Assembly: GCA_003988855.1 (NCBI GenBank)
Contig: QYAI01000123.1
Span: 16,224 to 80,223, forward strand
DNA length: 64,000 nt
Source: Arachnopeziza araneosa
Lineage: Eukaryota; Ascomycota; Leotiomycetes; Helotiales; Arachnopezizaceae
Direction: 5' to 3'
How positions within the stretch are numbered: position 1 is the stretch's first letter; each line of letters opens with the position of its first letter. The notes below the pieces were generated by a model. The model was not told the origin of the DNA and did not search any database. It saw only the letters and a list, made by a program, of their open reading frames with translations. Below are positions 1 to 12,658 of this stretch, one piece after another. The position numbers and the translations under genes are program-made.

Positions 1-134
1 AGCATGAGGCGACATTCATGACCCCGATGGCAGGTAAGGAGGATAATACCGTATTTCATACGCAACAGAAGGGTTTTAAACTTAATGGGCGGGTTCTGAG
101 AGCTGCCAAGGTTGGGGTGGTGAAAAATTCATAA
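1..134 (+). CDS. mge1: mitochondrial GrpE/Mge1 co-chaperone, C-terminal end only (partial)
   Basis: The reading frame enters the window at base 3 and runs 43 codons to TAA at 132-134. The visible tail reads HEATFMTPMAGK, then VFHTQQKGF, then LNGRVLRAAKVGVVKNS. This is the C-terminal beta-domain of eukaryotic GrpE proteins (HEATF, a QQ-GF stretch, then R-AKVG-V). Mge1 is the nucleotide-exchange factor for mitochondrial Hsp70 in the matrix and drives protein import and folding. The start and most of the coiled-coil region lie outside the window. A GTAAGG at 34-39 looks like a splice donor, but reading straight through keeps the conserved sequence, so I treat it as coding. Identity is confident despite the short length. 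Confidence 0.88.
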   Translation, partial: HEATFMTPMAGKEDNTVFHTQQKGFKLNGRVLRAAKVGVVKNS

Positions 135-702
135 ATAGCTGAAGATATATTGGGCATATCATGATGGCGGCATTGTAATTGTATGAATAGCAGTCAAGCA
201 TTTTAGGTGGACGGGCGTTGGATCAAACATGTACTATACATAAGGCTCTGGGACAAGACATCAGAGGAACCGCAACGCATCTCATGTATAAATCGAGATC
301 TTTCAATAAAAGAGACGTTGGAAGCACTTATTGCACAGAGCTACAAAAATACCATGTACAAATCAAAGTTCCTATGCAAGTGGCACCTACAGACTTCTTC
401 CCGTGACTGTTATGTGCAGGATAGAAAGTCTATGGGCCTAAATGACATTAAATCATTTTAATTGATTAATCATTACGTACAGGAACGTGTGTTTTCTTAT
501 CAGGAGACTTTGAGAATCGACCTGTACAATACAGCTACTAAGATGGTTCCTAGCCGCAGATTTTCGGAGTTGGAACTCAGTAAAATCATAAAGAAGTCGA
601 GAAATGCAGTCCACACACAGTACAGTATCCACCAATAAATCAAATTCTGGCGACCAGTCGCCGTGCATTCATAATCTTACACTGTAATGACATTCATACT
701 CA
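135..702. other. intergenic, no gene seen
   Basis: This 568-bp stretch separates two convergent genes (Mge1 on + and the unknown gene on -). It should hold both 3' UTRs. Only short open frames without family features occur, and I see no RNA gene or repeat. Confidence 0.6.
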
Positions 703-2931
703 CTAATGCTTCTGTCGGTCACGAGCCAGCGGATCAACAGTCAGCTTACGATTTGGTCGAGTTGGAATCAAGCCGGCAGGGATGGTTTCAACTCCAATCT
801 TCTCAAGGTACTCCTCGTTCTGTTTGTCTTTCTCTTTTGTTCCCTTGTCAAACAGGAGCTGATCTTGCAGGTACTTTTCGCATTGAAGACGGCTCTGAGC
901 AATAGATATCTTTTCTTGCTCGTAGAGTAGCGCAAGATGGCGCCGGTATTGGGAGCGAACTCGGCGTTTCTCCATATCGGGCGTTGGGCTTTCTGGAATG
1001 TAGGATCGAAGTGGACCGGTATGGATTATTGCGGTCTCTTCAAAGTTCTGAAAGTTCTGCACTGGTATTGGGGTAGCTAGTAGAGAGGCTGTTCCTGCTC
1101 TGGTCACTTCATCGGGAGATGTGGCTAAATCCTCAAAAGATAATGAATTGAGCGGTTCTTGTGCGGATTCAAACTCCCTTAGACGAATCGCTGATGAGAT
1201 AATTCTAGGACCCTTAACTTCTGGAAAATGAGTGGGTGTTTGATGCTTTTTAATGGTGGGCAATTGAGCGAGTTCGTATTCTTTCAACCGAGCTGCTGAA
1301 GAAATGTTCATAGCAGCGTGTACCTGATTAAGAGTAGGTGTTGCTTTGCCTAGATAAGCGGCCTGAGGCGCTTCATAGAGATGTTCTTTGGTTTGGAGGC
1401 TGTTCGTGAGAGCTGCCTCCAATGCAGGCATTTCGGTAGCCCTTCGTTCAAGAAAGAAGCCTTCCATGGCTTTATCCATGTAGATATTCCCTGAAATACC
1501 GGTTTGCTCTATTTGTAGGTTCTTTTTGATAGTATCGCCATCTGCTTGTTTCTGGAGCTCGAGAATTTTCATTTTCCGTCGATTGTACTCCTTGACACCA
1601 GCGTTTGGATCCTCAAATATTCCCATGTTTTTCTCCCCGCGGTGCTAATTGTAAGATTAGTATGATGTAGTAGGGATTTAATCTCAACACCTACAGAATA
1701 GAAAGTCTCGGGTGTTGAGACTGTGGAACTATTGGATGTCTCCATTTCCTGACCAATACCTCTTGATAAATACAATCCTCGATGCATGCGTTCAACAGTT
1801 TCAGGGTTATTTTGCGCAAAGTAAGCTGGCATTTTATGAATATCAACACCTAACAAAGTCAGTATATTGAAGGCTGATTATAGATTTCAACAGACCCAAG
1901 GGACTCAGAATAAGACTAGGTGTATCATCTGCGTCGTATACACCAGTCATTAAGCTGCCCGTTTCCAAATCGAACTGGAACTCTCGATCCACAACATCCA
2001 TTGTCTTGCGTCGAGATTTGTGGTCCCGAACATATTTCGGCAGCGGTGGCTATGTATAAGTTAGTTCAGAAATCTGTCTTTTATTTGAGCGCTTACCGGA
2101 ACCGCAACTACTTCTTCTACATATCGTTCACCTGGCACAGCACCTTGAGCCCACTTTGCATATGTTGCCACATGAATACGCAGAGTCCTAGGATCCCCTT
2201 CGTCATCACTCACATCATCAGCGAAGTCAGCATAGAATTGATCTAATTCAGAGGGACTCATGACTCGAGGGCCATGGGCTTCAGCTCTGTAGACTTCTGG
2301 CAGCCGATGCTCTTCAGGGTACCCTTTATAAGCGTCAACCAAATCTCCTTCGCTATCTGGATCCGCCCATCTCTCTCCAACAAACAAGTAGCCAAAGTTG
2401 CCATAAATTTGATCACCTTTATAATGGTTCACACCCACTGTAAAATGGTTCGTCTTAAGAAACTCGTCAAAAGTTAATGACAAGGGAAAAGTTCGCTTTC
2501 GACTCGAGATATTCACTGCAGGCTCTTTTGGTACCGTCCACTGCGGATTAAATGTAACTAGAGGATCCCAGAAAAATACTGTTCCCTTCTGCAGCCTATT
2601 TATGATATGAGTACAGACTTGGACTTGATGGAAGTACTACAACTTACACATCTGTCGACCTCTCCTTACTTAGGCCCGGGACCCAGACACGATGATCAGG
2701 ATGGAAGCGATGTGGGGAAATGAAGAGAGATCTGTGAAGAGAATCTTGACCTTGAGCGCCATGTCCCATCATTAGAGCGTGAGCGTAGAGTGTGCTAGCG
2801 GTTATTGGAATTCTGGGTTGAATCCATACAGCTGAGGGATGTTGATCTCCATTGATGGAAATACCTTGAGGAGTTCCTTGACCAGGGCGTATGTCTTGCC
2901 AAGTCAGCAATGGTTTCCCAAAAGTGATCAT
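703..2931 (-). CDS. unrecognised 677-aa protein, five exons
   Basis: Exons on the minus strand are 2931-2648, 2595-2097, 2049-1896, 1849-1695 and 1644-703. They join in frame into 678 codons; the introns are 46-52 bp with GT..AG ends. I do not recognise the family. The N-terminal half is rich in aromatic residues and Pro (for example FFWDPLVTFNPQW and NFGYLFVGERWADPD) and looks folded, with an acidic loop DDVSDDEGD. The C-terminal half is charged and probably helical, with a region rich in Lys/Arg/Glu near the end. A short motif occurs twice there: SSAARLKEYELAQ and SSAIRLREFESAQ. The start ATG at 2931 follows an in-frame stop, but an additional upstream exon cannot be excluded. The donor of intron 3 (GTCTGT at 1895) is weak; GTCCCT a few bases upstream also keeps the frame. 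No signal peptide or membrane segment is evident. Confidence 0.6.
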
Positions 2932-3954
2932 AGAAGCCTACATTGCTGATCCATTGCTTCGATATAATTGAATTGTCAACTTAAAGGTAATCCGAGACTT
3001 CGAAATGGTCAATGTATGGCGACCAGTCTCCAATGCTGCGCGCACATATCCAACGAGAATAATAAGACAAATCTTGGATCGCTACAAATCAAGACAAAGT
3101 TGAAGCGCTATTGGTACTGTGAGCAACGCAAAAGGAGCATGTTGAAGGTTTGAAGGAGCAAGGATTCGAGATACGTGCCTTGGTAGCTTCTTGACTTCGA
3201 AGCTCTAGTTTATAGAGATAGTTACAAGCCTATAAATGGCGAAATATTTCATTATCGCGATAAGAGCTTGTCTTGCGATAAGAAATTATCTCTTTGAAAC
3301 TAGTTGGTGAATTTCATTGAACAAATGCTTAGCTAGAAATTAGGGAAGACATTTGGAGAGTGATGGCGGGTGAATTGAAGAGACTAAGAGAGTTAGCATA
3401 TAAACATTGCTAAAATTGCTTGCTGATATCTTACTGAGGTGTGCGTCCATTAGCTGAAGAAGCTGCATGAATGGGGTAGTAAAGGGAGGGAGTAAACAAA
3501 ACACGACAGCAAGCAACTTAGACGAGCGGGCTTAAAATCAGCAAGTCGATTCTCGGTGTCAAGTTCAGAAAGAGAGTTAAAATAACTTTAAGCAACCAGG
3601 GATGTTTGATTAAACTAAGTAAATTATAGCACCACAGAATACACATTAACATCAAAATTACGATACAAAGAGCCAGGGAACATGGTAAACTATTTGAGTA
3701 TAGAAGAACAATTGGGTCTTTGTTTCAAGAACAGACACGATCTTCCCAACGAAGACGGATAAACCTCGCTCGGATTTACGTACAAATTCATTGGCTCATA
3801 ACCGACTGTCAACACCTCACATGACAAGCCTCCTCTATCCGTCTTTGGTCTCCTTTCTTCATCTAGCGAGACCCGCTCGTTAACCCAAGTAAATATAGCA
3901 TTTCCACCAAATTCTTCTTCTCTCCCTCTCTTCCATCCTCACACCCCACTAAGC
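2932..3954. other. intergenic between divergent genes, no gene seen
   Basis: About 1 kb lying between the starts of two divergent genes, so it should hold both promoters. It has short frames only. A pyrimidine-rich stretch just before 3955 (TTCTTCTTCTCTCCCTCTC near 3912) looks like the leader of the rightward gene. Confidence 0.55.
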
Positions 3955-4752
3955 ATGTCGGCCTCATCCTCCACTACACCCCCACCGCACTCCCCATCCC
4001 CGGCTCCCTCCTCATCCGCCTCGAAATCCAATCGCGGCGGCAGCAGCAGCAAATCCAAAGGCGATGGACGAACGTCTTTTACGAGTAAGATGAGGGATCG
4101 ACAGGCTAGGAATAAAGATCCGTATCAGAGTTCTGAGGAGAGTGAGGATGAAATTTGGGGCTCGAGTTCCAAGAGACGGGATGCGTGAGTTTTCGCTTCT
4201 GCATCACGCTATTCAGTTTGCTTTTGTGTCTTCTTGGAACTTTATCTTGGTTTGTCATGAATGAGATATGATTGAGATATGCCTCCATTCATCTCATCCT
4301 TTCATTTCATACTTCTCTTTCGCTCTTAGAGCACTTCCAGCATAAGGAAAGGAAAGCACTAACTCTCCCTTCGCAGCTACGGTAACGAATCTTACGAAAC
4401 GGTTCAAAAGCGTCGAGAAGCAGCTATCATTCTTGACTCCCCTGAACTCCTCATGATGCACGCTCAAGCTCGGAGTGATGTAAGCCTCTCTCTCTATGTT
4501 CCTTCACTCATACTTTACGCTCTTCATCCCCAACGTCTATTTTACCCCTCCTCCCACTCGTTTATCTTTTCCGCCTCCGTCTGCCCAGCCCTGAACTTAC
4601 GTACCCAGTCTATCCCAGCAACCCGTCTCTACTTCACCAAAATGCTGGCAGGTTTCTTGGACGACAGTGACGCTTACCCGTTACCCACTACGACTGTAGA
4701 AGGGTTGAAGAATCAAGAGAGGGAGAAGGGGAGGAAGAGTGGGAAGTATTGA
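3955..4752 (+). CDS. small conserved fungal protein, function unknown (158 aa)
   Basis: Three exons, 3955-4184, 4377-4479 and 4609-4752, join to 159 codons. The first 50 residues are Ser/Pro-rich and then basic (RTSFTSKMRDRQARNK), followed by an acidic SSEESEDE patch. The conserved-looking core is split over exons 1-3: YETVQKRREAAIILDSPELL, then MMHAQARSDSIPATRLYFTK, then MLAGF. I have a general sense that this core recurs in hypothetical proteins of filamentous ascomycetes, but I know no function for it. The first intron is long (192 bp) and the second is 129 bp, both with GT..AG ends. In exon 3 the acceptor at 4608 was chosen over an earlier CAG because it alone continues the core frame. 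No targeting signal is evident. Confidence 0.7.
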
Positions 4753-5351
4753 GTCTCTTGGGGTTTCTGTTACTTCGACTTCGTAGGATGAAGTGCTTTG
4801 GGCAATTCATGAGGGAGGTGTTGAGGAGTCTTGACTCACTGGGGATAAAATCTACGTCACCCCAGTTTAATCGTGGTGGTCGGATGGGACGGCATTGAAG
4901 AATTATTTGTGGTTTGAGGGATGGATGAGAAGCAGCACAGATTCACTACTGCTTTGGCACGGCCACTTATGAAGAATGAGCACCATGAGTGTATGAGATA
5001 CTCCAAGACAATGAAGTTTACCTTGAAGCTACACAAGAAAATTCGACCATGCTCAGGCACAAACTTAAGGCTGGCAAGTAATCTTACAGGGAGAACTTGC
5101 ATTAATCCATCCAACAGTATCTAAATACTTCGCTCGTTACATGAATACATTGACTTCCTTCCTACTGTACCCAGCCCAGAAACTGCAGAGCGATACGTTC
5201 GCCCATATGCTGTCGTATCCAAGTGGTCCATTCATGCATGCATACAATGCCAACCAATTTTGCCAAACTCCTTGTAACCCCAGACGCCAAACATCGAAAA
5301 CCTTTGTCCAAAGTCCGAGTCCAAGCTCTTGCTTTCCTTTGTGATTGATTA
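4753..5351. other. intergenic between convergent genes, no gene seen
   Basis: 599 bp between the 3' ends of the small conserved gene and the ADAM gene. Short overlapping frames occur on both strands, but none shows a family motif or splice structure. Confidence 0.55.
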
Positions 5352-7885
5352 TTATCTATAGACAACACTACTGTGCCATGTGGTTTGCGGCGCCGGCACC
5401 CAGTTCCCCCTATCATCCCACCACCCGTTTGGTGGTGGTGGACCCATCGGATTGTCATTTCTTACGCCCCATGATGGCGCTGGGACACTATAACCAGGAT
5501 AGTTTGTCCCCGGGGAAGAGGCGCCGGCTTTTGCTCTCCCGGCTCTAATCCTGGCTCTTTTTCTATAGCTGGATACACAACATGCCAATATGATCAGTAT
5601 CAACAATCCGCCAATGGCAGCAGAGAGCCCTATAACAAGCGGCTTGTTTCCATCTATCCAGCTCTTGATCTCCTTCCCAACACTAGCGCCATTACATTGG
5701 CCATTGGAACACTTCCCACCACCTTCACAGGATGTACCATCCAAGAAGTTCTGTTGCATGGAATAACATACGTTGGCGCCGAATTCAGGACTAGCACAAG
5801 AAATCTGACAACCGGATGAAGAACAGGCGTAGGTGTCGTTGCCTTGTGTGTAAGAGCCCATAAGAGTTTTACATTGCAGATCTCGAGATGTGCATTGTCC
5901 GGAAGCGCAGTGGAGAGAAGAAGAATTACCGCAGCCGGTTCCTGTTCGAAAAATTAGAAACGAAATAAATAAATGGAGCAGGAATCGTACCATCAGGAGC
6001 ACTAGCATCAGCAGGACAGGTGGCAGCTGTGCCACTGCATACTTCTTGAGGATCGCAGCTGCCAGTGCTAGCTCTGCATACTGACCCACTAGAAGCGTAC
6101 TGACAAGTGCTAGTACAGCAATCCTCATTGCTAGGATCGCATACTGCGTTTGTTTTGAATTTGCAAGTGGTAGCCTCACAGCAAGAGTTTGTACCGCAGC
6201 CACTTTCTCCACCACAATCACAATCTTCACCAGCTTCAACGATCCCATTCCCGCATTGGCTTCCAGTGATAGTGGCTACATTTTTGTTGTCAGTCAGGCA
6301 TGATGTCTTGACGCTATTGCGTCCAATGGCTGAGCAGATATTTCCGATAGTGCAAGGCGAGAATTTCTGGATGTTGGTACCGGTACTAGGGTTCATTATA
6401 TATGCCCCTCCAGCATCACAGGTAGTAGTGCTAAAAGGACAGCATTGCTGAGAGGCGACAGTTGTGCCATCGGTACAAGTCGTAGAAGTGCAGTCATGCA
6501 CAGCACCAAATGTATGCCCTGTCTCATGAGCAACAACTTGCCATTCTGTGCTCGTCCGCACAACAACGTTCGCACCACTGACTGTTTCATTGCCTGTAGA
6601 AGATGAGGCTACTTGGGAGGTAGTCACACAGGCTTGACCCAACCACGCTAGACCGACAGCTGATCCCGTGGCACAGGTGCTGAGAAGAGTCCAGTATGCA
6701 TTGGTATCACTCCTCTGCCCTCTCCATGCAGAGAACTCGTTCAATCTATCCTGGATAGTGACTGAATCGGAGCAACCAACATTCCAAGTTGCAGATGCTG
6801 CTGGAGTTGCTGGGCATGCGGCATCGCTGATGGTAAGATTTTGGAGACCCAGCGTGATGTTGAAACTGGCTTCATACTGCTGGGATGCTGAATTGATAAC
6901 ACTGATGATATTTGCTCTTGCAGATGAAGTCGAATTAAATGCAGCTGTGTATGTGCAATCCGTAGCTACTCCCACGAGAGCAACTTTTCTCGTCGATGGA
7001 CACCCTGAAGTCGATCCAATTGTAGTCGTCAGGTTAACACCAGCAGAGTTTCCTCCCGTCTGTCCGTCAATTTGTCTCCCGAATAGATTTCTCGTGAATG
7101 TTGATCCGTACCCATCATCGTCCCTCTTCGCCATGCCAGTATACACCGGGTGATTCGCCCAAGAATTAAACCCCAGCCTCTCCGCAGAGCAGCTTCTGTC
7201 TCCCACAAGGTCCCTCTTTAGCTCCTTATGTACGAAGCCCTCACCATCCACTTCGAGTCCTTGAGAAATATCCGAGTCTCTCCACACAACCATGTACTCT
7301 CCATCTCTCTGCTCCAATACCGGGTCTAATTTATGTCTAGTCTGCATGAAATGGGTCCTGGTTTGCACATGATGATGATTCCCATCTACTCTGAATGCGC
7401 CCTCGAATAATGCACCCTCCTTCCCATCTCTCTGCACCATAATCCTCGCCCACCCAACGTTAGTCCACTCCGCGCCATGATAATGCTGTAACCACGCGTC
7501 ACCTTTAAACACTCTATACTCGCTCCTATCAAGAGGTTCGGAATCTCTCAACTTCCCATCTGCGCCCAGATACGAAATTGTAGCGCCGTCTTGGATTACA
7601 TCGTGGTTCGGCTCTAACGTCAACTTAATCCTCTGCTCTCCTCCATGCAGATCAAATATGACGTCGAAATTTGAATTCGCGTGTATTCTCTGACTTGGCG
7701 TGCTGAATCTTGCATTCTCTACTTCAGAGTAATAGGATATAGGGTTTCGTTCATTAGAATGTGCTGTTTGAGGTCAGCCGCAGATTAACGACATGGGGAG
7801 AAGAGAGAAGCAAACCATGAGAAGGTGATGAGAAAAATACGGCTGAGCTGACGAGAACCGCCGCTATTCGAGAGAAGATATACAT
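5352..7885 (-). CDS. ADAM-family (adamalysin) membrane metalloprotease, 810 aa
   Basis: Exons 7885-7816, 7763-5991 and 5941-5352 join to 811 codons. Exon 1 encodes a signal peptide (MYIFSRIAAVLVSSAVFF). A pro-region of about 200 residues follows, then the reprolysin catalytic domain with the zinc motif HETGHTFGAVHD near residue 435 (three His ligands and the catalytic Glu all present). A disintegrin-type Cys-rich domain starts near residue 524 (CGNGIVEAGEDCDCGG), followed by a second Cys-rich part. A single membrane helix lies near residues 715-738 (LVIGLSAAIGGLLILIILACC), then a short basic stretch and a Pro-rich cytosolic tail. This is the usual order for fungal ADAMs such as the Aspergillus ADM-B group. 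By family it is a type I membrane protease acting on surface or secreted proteins; substrates are unknown. Confidence 0.93.
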
Positions 7886-9469
7886 GTTATTCTCCCATCA
7901 ACGGTTGAAGAGAGATGGAGAGAGAGGACTCGGGAAGGCGCTCAAGTCGAGTGTTTGGGGATACGCCGGTTCCCTGTCTCGTCGACCGGGAGATCATTCA
8001 AGTCGTGGTAGGCTGGGTGAATAATACAAAGAAGGTCGTATTATCTATCCATCGGCCAGCAAGAGGAAAAGAGTGTCGTAAGATATTAGGAATTACCTCA
8101 GTTCTGGCGGAGGCAGAGCGCTGCACAGTAAGAGCGTGAAGGTTGACGGATTGAAACTAGCAGGGAAAGGGGGGAGGAGCTGAGGGTCGTTGCGCTTGGC
8201 GGCGTTTACGGTTTCGAATTGCTTCGCAAAGTCACCAAGCTCTTGCCCACAAAGATACGAAAACAGTGCTCGAGTGAACAATTCATCAAAAAATGATTCA
8301 ATCTCAAAATACGCTGTGAGCCTTCGGCTTTGCGATGAATCTTTACCCCCACAGCGAATAAGAATACGAAAAGGTTCCCAAAACAGGGCTGGGTGAGGCA
8401 AGCCGCTTCTCAGCTTATCCCCATCATCATCCTCGCACTCCCTCTGTGCAGTGGCGGAGTTTGATCTGAGGCTTGGGACAGCAATCATTCCTCCAGTGAG
8501 CATGAACCCAGCCGTTGCTTCGGACACCCGACCAAGAAGAGATGTAGTCTGGATTCTGTGTTTCGAGATCATCGCGAAGTTTCAGCAATTGTCATGGCAC
8601 ACAAGTTCTGCAGGTGGACTTGAGATGAAACTTGACATCCGCCTGTCGGGGCGTGTTTTCACTTCTTCCTGCCTTCCAGCACCATTCCGATCGCCTCACG
8701 GCGCAAGAAACATCCATTTTTTCTTTTGCCTCATCTCATCACATCGTCGCCTTCCTCCAACCAGCTCCCTCAGCCACCCTCCACCTCTTGACACCTTCCT
8801 ACCAACCACACAATTCGGAGAAATCACCTGCACCGTAGATTGCGTAGGTGTGCGGCTGTGCTGGCTTGCCTAGTCGGTAGTTTCGGAACGGGTTTGCATC
8901 GCGATCTTCTCGTCAGAATTAGTCAATTCTTGCAATGAGTAAAAGCAATAGACTATCGATAACCGGAGCCTAGTTGATTGGGCTCTTTGCTCTGCCAACA
9001 CTCTGAGGTGTTGTTCAAGACAATTTCATTTCTCAATAACTGTGTAACAAGATCAAAAATAGATTGGCCAAGCCGGTCAGGGAGCCGCATGATACAGTGC
9101 AATATAGGTACGCCACAAGGAAGCATGTCAGGATCCCTGGGTGGGACCAAGTATCACGTATTTTAAGCGAAAAGGCTTTGCAACCCTCTGACTTCAAGAA
9201 TTGGTCCTCTCTCTACCTGACTTGTATTTACTTTGGCTATTGAACGTCGTCTTAATCTAGGTGAGCCTCGAAATTTGGCTCTCTTGTGGGAAAAGGGCTG
9301 CAAATCTTCCATAGAACTCACGCAATATGGGACATTTTCTTAATAAGATTCATTCATTTTGATATCGACAGGCCAAGACTTCAATAGACGACTCCCATCC
9401 CAAGACCTATCTTCGAAGTAACCGAAATACTTTCGTAGCTCCCAAATTAAAAGCTATCAAGTCCAGACC
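7886..9469. other. 1.58 kb intergenic, ADAM upstream region and facA downstream region
   Basis: The region follows the facA stop and precedes the ADAM start on the same strand. A 159-codon minus-strand frame at 8093-8572 has no recognisable domain and I do not call it. 8680-8830 is C/T-rich (CTTCCTCCAACC-like tracts), as in fungal promoters or leaders. No RNA gene or mobile element is seen. Confidence 0.5.
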
Positions 9470-11737
9470 CTACTTCTTCCGAGAGTCGTGCACAACCTCG
9501 ATGATCTTATCCACAACACTTGGATCTGAGAGCTATCCATGCTGTTAGTCATAAAATCATAAACAAGGATGAAGAGGCTTACTGTAGAAGTATCACCCAA
9601 TTGATCTTCCTCTCCCGCCAAAATCTTTCTCAGGATACGTCTCATAATCTTACCGCTTCTCGTCTTTGGTAAATCAGGTACAACGAAGATTGCCTTTGGC
9701 GCCGCAAACGGTCCAATACTCTTTCTGACTTGCAAGATCAGATCCTTCTTCAGCTGATCATTGATCTCGTTGCCATCCTTGATTGCAACGAAGGCATTGA
9801 CCGCCTGACCAGTCAGCTCGTCGTTGATACCTACCACCGCAGCTTCAGCAACAGCGTGGTGCTCAATGAGAGCGGCTTCGATTTCGGCAGTGGAGAGACG
9901 ATGGCCAGAGACGTTGACGACGTCATCTACACGGCCTCGGATCCAGTAGTAACCTTCGTGGTCTCGACCAGCTCCATCACCAGTGAAGTAGTATCCTTTG
10001 TACACATTCAGGTATGTATCCATGTACCGCTTATGTGCGCCCCAGACGGTTCTTGCCATGCTAGGCCATGGCTGCTTAAAAGCTAGTACACCTTCGACAT
10101 CGTTGCCGTGAATTTCTTCACCAGATACGGGGTCGATGATCGCGGGTTCGATACCGAAGAAGGGAAGGGAGGCAGACCCAGGCTTGGTTGGGGTTACGCC
10201 TGCAAGAGGGGTGATGACGTTTGATCCAGTCTCGGTTTGCCAGTATGTCTAGACCCGGTCAGTCATGGTTGTTTCCCGAATATATGGGATACTCACATCC
10301 ACAACGTGCGCCTCTCCCTTACCGACGACGTCAAAATACCATTTCCACACTTCTGCGGCAATGGGCTCTCCTACGGAACCCAAAACACGTAGATGCTTCA
10401 TTTGCCCTCTAACATGCTGGTCACCTGCACGCTTGAGTAGTCTCAACGCGGTAGGAGCAACATAGAATTGAGTGACTTCGTGCTTCTCAATGACATCCCA
10501 GTATCTTGAGAAGTTGGGGTAGGCGGGGGTTCCTTCGAAAACGACAGTTGCGATGCCAAGTAATAGAGGAGCGTAAACAACATAGGTGTGGCCTGTAATC
10601 CATCCTACATCACCTCCGCAGAAGAATTTGTCGGAATCATGAATATCAAACACATACTTTCCGGTTGCAGCAGCTCCGACCAGATATCCACCAGTGCTAT
10701 GCATGACACCCTTTGGTTTACCAGTTGATCCTGAGGTATAAAGCAAGAACAGCGGATCTTCCGAGTTCATTGGCTCTGGGGCAATATAAGAAGGCCACTT
10801 CTCAACCTCCTCATGCCACCACCAATCTCTTCCCTTAGTCCATGGGACTTCAGCACCAGTGCGCTTATACACCAAGCAGTGAGTTACATCTGGGCACTGC
10901 TTAAGCGCATCATCCACGATCTTCTTGGTTCCGATGAGTTTCCCACCGCGCTTACCTTCATCGGTGGTGATGACGACCTTGGATTGCGCATCGATGACAC
11001 GGTCGCGAAGGGAATCGGAAGAGAAACCAGCAAAGACAACAGAGTGCACGGCTCCAATTCTTGAACAGGCGAGGAAGGCAATCAAAGCCTCGGGAATCAT
11101 AGGGAGGTAAATGGCAACAGTATCGCCCTTCTTGACGCCCATCTGCTTCAACACATGCGCCGTCTTGCACACTTCTCGAAGAAGCTCGGCATATGTGAGG
11201 GTGCGACCATCTTCAGCATCATCGGCCTCGTAGATGATGGCTGGCTTGTTAGGATGCTTGAACGCATGGCGATCGACGCAATTGTATGAGGCGTTCAGTT
11301 GGCCCTCGAGGAACCAGGCATTGTCGCCATTGGCAAAGCTGCCGCTATGGACCGTCTGGAAATCTCGCTGCCAGGTGAGGAGCTCTCGGGCTAGTTTCCC
11401 CCAAAACTTCTTGGGTTGGGTAATTGACTCCTTGTACAGTGTTTGGTAGTCCTCAAGACCTGAAGAATGGTGCGTGAGTGTTTGGAGGGGCGCAATTGGG
11501 GTTGAGGCGGCTTACCGTTCAAATGTGGCTTGCTCGGATGCTCTGGGGAAGGGTTAATTGCTTTTTCACGGCTGGAGGGAGGTGGGGTAGCTGCTCACTC
11601 TCGAACATCTTCTTTGGCGGGTCTGGGGGAGAGGTCAGTAGGGATTGCATTCCACGACCATGCGACTCACGAAAGGTGTCAACCTCATGGGCCTCAGCCA
11701 CCACGGGGTTCGTCGGTTTGACTGGGCCTTCAGACAT
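9470..11737 (-). CDS. facA: acetyl-CoA synthetase
   Basis: Six exons, 11737-11671, 11622-11599 (24 nt), 11542-11516 (27 nt), 11459-10297, 10248-9583 and 9532-9470, give 669 aa, the usual size of fungal FacA. The enzyme activates acetate with ATP and CoA to acetyl-CoA, feeding the glyoxylate cycle and protein acetylation. The adenylate-forming signature YTSGSTGKPKGVMHSTGGY lies near residue 278, DTYWQTETG is rebuilt exactly across the exon 4/5 junction, and the C-terminal catalytic Lys motif KTRSGKIMRRILRK lies near residue 625. The protein ends ..VVHDSRKK. The two tiny exons were placed because they restore the N-terminal stretch HPPKKMFEKHPSKPHLNGLEDY. In Aspergillus the homologous gene is acetate-induced through FacB and glucose-repressed through CreA; nothing here proves that regulation. 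Confidence 0.95.
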
Positions 11738-11770
11738 GATGGGTGGTTGCGCAGAGGGAAGTTGGGGACG

Positions 11771-11800
11771 AGGAGGAGGAGGAGGAGGAGGAGGAGGAGG
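11771..11800. repeat. (AGG)10 trinucleotide microsatellite
   Basis: Ten perfect AGG units lie 34-63 bases upstream of the facA start, so they read (CCT)n in the sense direction and probably sit in the 5' leader. Confidence 0.95.
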
Positions 11801-11926
11801 ACAGGAAACGGAGGGTTTTTGGTCGTGCTCGGTGCGGGGCAGCTATTTTTAAAGGTTCTGCTCGCTGATCTGTTACCACGGAAGTCCTGCAGATGTCACA
11901 ATGCGATTGATTCGCGTGCAGCGGAG

Positions 11927-11969
11927 AGAGAGAAGAGAGAGAGAAGAGAGGGAGAGAGAGAGGGAGAGT
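11927..11969. repeat. (GA)n imperfect microsatellite
   Basis: A run of GA dinucleotides interrupted by AAG and GGG, lying in the facA upstream region; polypyrimidine on the facA sense strand. Confidence 0.85.
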
Positions 11970-12550
11970 AGGTAGGTCAGGTCAGGCGGTGGAAGAGAAG
12001 AGCAGCAGAAGGAGGAGGAGGAGGGAAATAGATGAGGAGCGTTCGGTCTTATGAGTTTGGTTGGTGGTTCGGAGTAAAGGACGCTTCGACGACTGCTAGA
12101 GGTAAGGGTAGTAAGGATTTCATCTAGAGAGCTCCCCGTCACCAGGAATCATAATTTACCCCGGCTATTGTAGAGGCAGCGCGACGACTGGAAGGGACGA
12201 GGGGGGGGAGGGGCCTCATCCTTCAACCCGAGCGGAAAGGGCCTATGGACAGCCTGAGGCATCATGGGGTGATTTGATGTTGGAAGTCGCCGTGGGTTGC
12301 TCCTGCAGGCGTTGGAGTTGAAATCATCTGATGCCCTTTGACATTTGTCACCGTCACTTAATCACTCACCACCATTCACTCCCTCGTTCAATCCTCCCCT
12401 TTTCCCAGCCTCAACACAACACCACCCCATGCCTGCGGTAGAGTGGTACGCCCAAGAATCCATCCACCGTGGATCGCGCCATCCAATGGGAAAACGACGC
12501 GGGTTTCATCTATCTGGGGCATGATGAAGCAGAGAGGCTGAAAAGCGCTT

Positions 12551-12585
12551 GCTGCCCTGTACTGCCCTGTACTGCCCTGTCCTGC
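12551..12585. repeat. short tandem repeat, unit CTGCCCTGTA
   Basis: Just over three head-to-tail copies of a 10-bp unit, followed by a degenerate half copy. Confidence 0.85.
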
Positions 12586-12626
12586 CCCCTCGGCCCTCGC
12601 TTGCCTTCCTCTCTGCCTTTCCCTTT

Positions 12627-12658
12627 CCCTTCGCCTTCGCCTTCGCCTTCGCCTTCGC
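12627..12658. repeat. (CTTCGC)n hexanucleotide microsatellite
   Basis: Five consecutive CTTCGC units following CCCTTT units. They read as alternating Lys/Ala or Glu/Gly low-complexity frames on the opposite strand, which explains the spurious frames there. Confidence 0.9.

Noticed and set aside
8093..8572. 159-codon minus-strand frame
   Set aside because: No domain, no plausible promoter arrangement, and composition typical of a non-coding frame in the ADAM upstream region.
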